Source: Bacteroidales bacterium (GTDB lineage: Bacteria > Bacteroidota > Bacteroidia > Bacteroidales > VadinHA17). From it: a stretch of 8,788 bases of DNA. The first letter of the stretch is position 1. Each line of letters begins with the position of its first letter. Below, piece by piece: positions 5,745 through 8,788 of this stretch. The notes under the pieces were generated by a model, which searched no databases, was not told the DNA's origin, and saw only the letters and a list, made by a program, of their open reading frames with translations. Both the position numbers and the translations under genes were made by a program. The stretch spans positions 1 through 8,788 of the forward strand of contig JAUYBT010000016.1 of NCBI GenBank assembly GCA_030692905.1, read 5' to 3'.

Positions 5745-6743
5745 CTAAAAAAATTTTACTTTTGCCTTTTTACTTTTGCCTTCATACAATCTCCCCTGCC
5801 AGGTATCAAGTTCTTCGAGGCGTTTTTCAATAAGATTAACAATCTGGTCGGTGCGTTTTTTGCCCCATCCCTCCCCTGTCAGAAAGCGTGGAGGTGCTTC
5901 ACCTGTGAAGCGCTCAACGACAAATGCAGGATTTAGTCTTTCCAGAAAACTGATAAAGAAATCGAGATACTCCTCCCATGTAAAGAGTTCAAAATCATCA
6001 GGATTATTATGAAACTCCTTTTCCATAATAGTTCCTTTAATTACCTGAAGCTGATGAAATTTCACGGTTGTCAGAGGCAGTCCGGAGATAACAGAAGCCT
6101 GGTTAAGCATCTCTTCTCTTGTTTCTCCGGGCAGTCCGAAAATGAAATGAGCACCTGTGTTTATTCCAAGTGCAGCAGTTCTTTCTACAGCCCGGACTGC
6201 ATCTTCAAATGAATGTCCGCGGTTGATCCTCACCAGTGTTTTGTTGTAACACGACTCAATTCCATATTCAACAGCAAGATAACATCGCTGAGAAAGATCC
6301 TTTAAATATGCGAGTTTTTCTTCATCAATACAATCAGGTCTTGTGCCGATAATAAGACCAACCACACCCGGATAACTCAATGCCTCTTCATAGCGCTTTT
6401 TTAATATCTCCAATGGAGCATATGTGTTCGAGTATGCCTGAAAATAAGCGAGGTAAGAGACAGCCTCACTGTATCTCCATTTGTGAAATTCAACTCCTTC
6501 CTCTATCTGTTGAGAAACCGATTTTGATGGGAGACAATATGAAGGATTAAAAGCATCGTTGTTACAATAGGTGCAGCCACCGGATCCTTTTGTTCCATCG
6601 CGGTTGGGACATGTAAACCCGGCATCAATTGAAACCTTCTGAACCCTTGCACCATAGATTCTCCTGAAATAATTGGAATAGGCGTTGAATCTGCGTTCAT
6701 GACCCCATTGGTACACTTTTTTTTCTATTTTACTTGTTGTCAT
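5745..6743 (-). CDS. yhcC: TIGR01212/YhcC-family radical SAM protein
   Basis: A radical S-adenosylmethionine enzyme of unknown substrate, 332 residues (relatives are about 300-320). The cluster cysteines are C45, C57 and C60 in FTCPNRDGT...GGCTYCNND, a long-spaced motif typical of the YhcC/Elp3-like branch and not the plain CxxxCxxC. Other family marks are GTRPDC (133-138), VEYGIES (158-164), RINRGHS (172-178) and FGLPGET (202-208). The start codon follows the addA stop with no gap (TAA-ATG), so it is translated in the same operon. The last residues (KSKKAKVKFF) are encoded by a 14-bp duplication and look like an acquired tail. Its role beside addA and addB is not known. It may simply be co-transcribed, or may modify a partner or RNA. 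Family call is firm, function open. Confidence 0.93.
   Translation of the reverse strand: MTTSKIEKKVYQWGHERRFNAYSNYFRRIYGARVQKVSIDAGFTCPNRDGTKGSGGCTYCNNDAFNPSYCLPSKSVSQQIEEGVEFHKWRYSEAVSYLAYFQAYSNTYAPLEILKKRYEEALSYPGVVGLIIGTRPDCIDEEKLAYLKDLSQRCYLAVEYGIESCYNKTLVRINRGHSFEDAVRAVERTAALGINTGAHFIFGLPGETREEMLNQASVISGLPLTTVKFHQLQVIKGTIMEKEFHNNPDDFELFTWEEYLDFFISFLERLNPAFVVERFTGEAPPRFLTGEGWGKKRTDQIVNLIEKRLEELDTWQGRLYEGKSKKAKVKFF
5754..5781. repeat. Perfect 14-bp tandem duplication in the end of the radical SAM gene
   Basis: TTTTACTTTTGCCT occurs twice in a row (5754-5767, 5768-5781). It lies inside the coding sequence and encodes the lysine-rich tail. Because 14 is not a multiple of three, gain or loss of one unit would shift the frame of the last few codons. 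On the plus strand each unit contains TACTTTTG, a -7-like string, but it faces no plus-strand gene. Confidence 0.9.
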
Positions 6744-8788
6744 TTAAGCAGATACAATTTTATTTTTATCAACATACCATATAAAAGCTTCAATATTGCT
6801 ATATCCCATATCGATAAGTAAGCGGCGATACTGATCAACCTGTTCAGCATAATGAGGATTTTCTTCCCCGAACTTGAAATCAATAATTATTGTTTTTCCT
6901 TCTTTAAATATAACCCTGTCGGGACGGCGTGTATTACCTGATTGTAACAATATTCCGGCTTCTGTCATCACATTGTTTCCTGACATAAACCAACCTGCAA
7001 CCTGAGGTGAGCTGATGAGGGAGTTAACTCTTTTTTCAATGTCAATCGATTCCTCTTCAGGTAATTTGCCTTCAAGAACGAGTTTCCTGACAGCAAATGA
7101 AATATCGGAAGGTGTATTAATACCTTCAAAAACTTCGTGCATTAGTTTTCCATAGTTGATCTTTTTCCGTAACTCAATCTTATCTGATGAAAAATAATTC
7201 TCACCATGAAGTTTCAGTTTTAGTGATTCCATCTCGCGACTAACGTGATATGTTAAAGAGATAAGATTCATATTATCAGTTGGTTTCCTTATGTTTTCAG
7301 GCATTTCCCCATATTCGAACACCCGTTTTTCGCCGTTGTAAAAACTATTCAGAATAAAACCTGACGATCCCGGAACGCTGGTATTCAGCGTAATGGCATT
7401 CTTAAGTACCCCCGCAATTGTACTATTTGACTTTGGATTATCAACCGAAAATCCATAAATGGCATCTTTTGCCCTTGTAAGAGCAACATACAACAGGTTA
7501 ATATTATCGAGGTAAACCGAATATTTTTCTTCTTTGTAATAATCAGCGAAAATTGTGTTGGATAATTCCTTGTTATATTTTACAGGAACAATACCAAGTT
7601 CATTAAAAGGGGCGATGGTTGGTTTAACCCATAGGATTGGCGATTTTGAGGATATATGATCGAGATTCCATGAGATAAAGGGTAAAATAACCACTTTGAA
7701 TTCGAGTCCTTTCGACTTATGGATGGTCAGAATTCTCATAGCATCCTGATTCCCGGGCAATACAACTGATTTCTTTTTACCTGATGCCTCCCACCAGTCG
7801 AGGAAAGATTGAATATCAGCATTTTTATTCCTGGTAAAACTCACAATATAATCCTGAAAAGTGTTCAGGTATGCTATATTCCAGGAATATTCTCCAATTC
7901 CGAAGAATCTTATGATGTTTTCAGTAGCTTCAAACAGGGGCATTTGTCTGACTATGTCAAGAAAACCTTCGTATCCCTCAGGAAAGTAAACCCTTGATCC
8001 TTCGATAAGTTTATCACTGATCAGTGGCGCCTTATCAGCTTCTTCATCTCCTCTTGCCAGCAGAAAGAACCTTAGCATCAGGGCTCTGCTTATCATATCT
8101 GCCGGATCATTAACCACAGAGATCACAGCAATGATGAAATTAATTACAGGAGAGTTTGAAAGTAATAAGGAATCATTTGATACTACATTAAAATTATAGG
8201 TATTTTTCCCCCCACACTGACAGTTATTACTGTAGTCAATCAACGTTTTCAGAACCTGTGCCCCCTCCTTTCCATCCCTCACAATAATACCAATATCCGA
8301 AGCATTATAACCTTTGTTCTGGAAAGATTCTATGACACCTGGAAGCCGCTCAAGAACTATCTCCTGCCACTTCCGCTCCTTCTCATTTTCTATAAACTCC
8401 AACCTTACATAGCCGCCTGCTTTTTTACCGGGATCGGCCTGTACAGCTTCAGAATAGAGTTTTTCGAAGCTCACCGGAAGTGTATCACCTGCAAGTGCTT
8501 CATCAACCTGCCCGGGAATGATCGAAAAGAGTGTGTTATTAAATCTGATAATATTTGAACGGCTTCTCCAGTTTGTTGTTAATGGCACACTTATAAACCT
8601 GTCATTATCAACCATTTTGTCGAGTACAGAACCGAGTATCTGCCAGTCGCTGTTCCTCCACCGGTAAATTGATTGTTTTACATCACCAACAACAAGGTTA
8701 TCAAAACCCTCTGCCATGCTGTTTTCGATCAATGGTCTGAAATTATTCCATTGTATGATTGATGTATCCTGAAACTCATCAATCATGA
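6744..8788 (-). CDS. addA: AddA-type UvrD helicase-nuclease, C-terminal 680 residues (5' end outside the window)
   Basis: The helicase-nuclease motor subunit of the AddAB double-strand-break enzyme. The visible part starts at helicase motif II, IDEFQDTS (2-9, counted from the first Met in the window), so the Walker A domain lies beyond position 8788. That Met (8784-8786) is internal, not a start. It is followed by motif III VGDVKQSIYRWRNSD (33-47), motif IV TTNWRS (70-75), motif V LTIHKSKGLEFKVVILPF (353-370) and motif VI LYVALTRAKD (432-441). The C-terminal PD-(D/E)XK nuclease has H550 (YGKLMHE), D623 (RPDR), D636-F-K638 (IIDFKFGE) and Q649xxxY653. There is no cysteine cluster, which agrees with AddB carrying the iron-sulfur centre. 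The stop codon abuts the next gene's ATG. All visible motifs are intact, so both motor and nuclease should work. Confidence 0.95.
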   Translation of the reverse strand, partial: MIDEFQDTSIIQWNNFRPLIENSMAEGFDNLVVGDVKQSIYRWRNSDWQILGSVLDKMVDNDRFISVPLTTNWRSRSNIIRFNNTLFSIIPGQVDEALAGDTLPVSFEKLYSEAVQADPGKKAGGYVRLEFIENEKERKWQEIVLERLPGVIESFQNKGYNASDIGIIVRDGKEGAQVLKTLIDYSNNCQCGGKNTYNFNVVSNDSLLLSNSPVINFIIAVISVVNDPADMISRALMLRFFLLARGDEEADKAPLISDKLIEGSRVYFPEGYEGFLDIVRQMPLFEATENIIRFFGIGEYSWNIAYLNTFQDYIVSFTRNKNADIQSFLDWWEASGKKKSVVLPGNQDAMRILTIHKSKGLEFKVVILPFISWNLDHISSKSPILWVKPTIAPFNELGIVPVKYNKELSNTIFADYYKEEKYSVYLDNINLLYVALTRAKDAIYGFSVDNPKSNSTIAGVLKNAITLNTSVPGSSGFILNSFYNGEKRVFEYGEMPENIRKPTDNMNLISLTYHVSREMESLKLKLHGENYFSSDKIELRKKINYGKLMHEVFEGINTPSDISFAVRKLVLEGKLPEEESIDIEKRVNSLISSPQVAGWFMSGNNVMTEAGILLQSGNTRRPDRVIFKEGKTIIIDFKFGEENPHYAEQVDQYRRLLIDMGYSNIEAFIWYVDKNKIVSA

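Noticed and set aside
5703..5781. Short CRISPR-like array
   Set aside because: The units are directly contiguous 8-mers and 14-mers without spacers, so this is a microsatellite cluster.
8784..8786. ATG as the start codon of addA
   Set aside because: It directly precedes helicase motif II, so motifs I and Ia must lie upstream. The gene is cut by the window edge, not truncated.

Overview
The window looks chromosomal and comes from an AT-rich member of the Bacteroidota, probably Bacteroidales-like. The evidence is the Bacteroidota-type -7 promoter boxes (TAnnTTTG), the lack of Shine-Dalgarno sequences, the TPR protein-ribH gene pair, and the Bacteroidota style of AddA/AddB proteins. This assignment rests on family recognition by eye, with no database search.

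Positions 1-1300 are an accessory, degraded region. A compact IS200-type element (tnpA on the minus strand, a hairpin at each end) lies at about 1-535. It abuts the 3' end of a small membrane-protein reading frame on the same strand (531-800), which looks cut short by the insertion. Next is an imperfect inverted repeat of about 130 bp (843-974) that resembles an integron attC site. It is followed by the remains of a PIN-domain toxin/antitoxin pair on the minus strand: a toxin reduced to 34 codons (1120-1224), overlapping by 4 bases a 51-codon antitoxin-like gene (968-1123). The antitoxin stop codon lies inside the inverted repeat. The toxin/antitoxin remnant is also bracketed by a 14-bp inverted repeat (967-980 and 1284-1297). 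The whole block can be read as one or two old gene cassettes, later hit by the IS element.

Positions 1426-2765 are housekeeping genes on the plus strand: a recognisable promoter, a membrane-anchored TPR protein (1498-2184), a strong rho-independent terminator (2219-2259), and ribH, lumazine synthase of riboflavin biosynthesis (2277-2765).

Positions 2804-8788 are a tightly packed minus-strand operon convergent with ribH. In transcription order it holds addA (UvrD-type helicase-nuclease, 5' end outside the window), a YhcC/TIGR01212-type radical SAM gene directly abutting it (TAA then ATG with no gap), and addB (iron-sulfur PD-(D/E)XK nuclease). AddA and AddB should form the enzyme that processes double-strand breaks for RecA-dependent repair. 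The radical SAM gene between them is the odd passenger. A cluster of short tandem repeats (five 8-mers and two 14-mers) straddles the junction between the radical SAM stop codon and the addB start codon, and could vary in copy number.

I found no convincing wholly new system. The most interesting points are the attC-like toxin/antitoxin cassette remnant and the microsatellite junction in the addAB operon.
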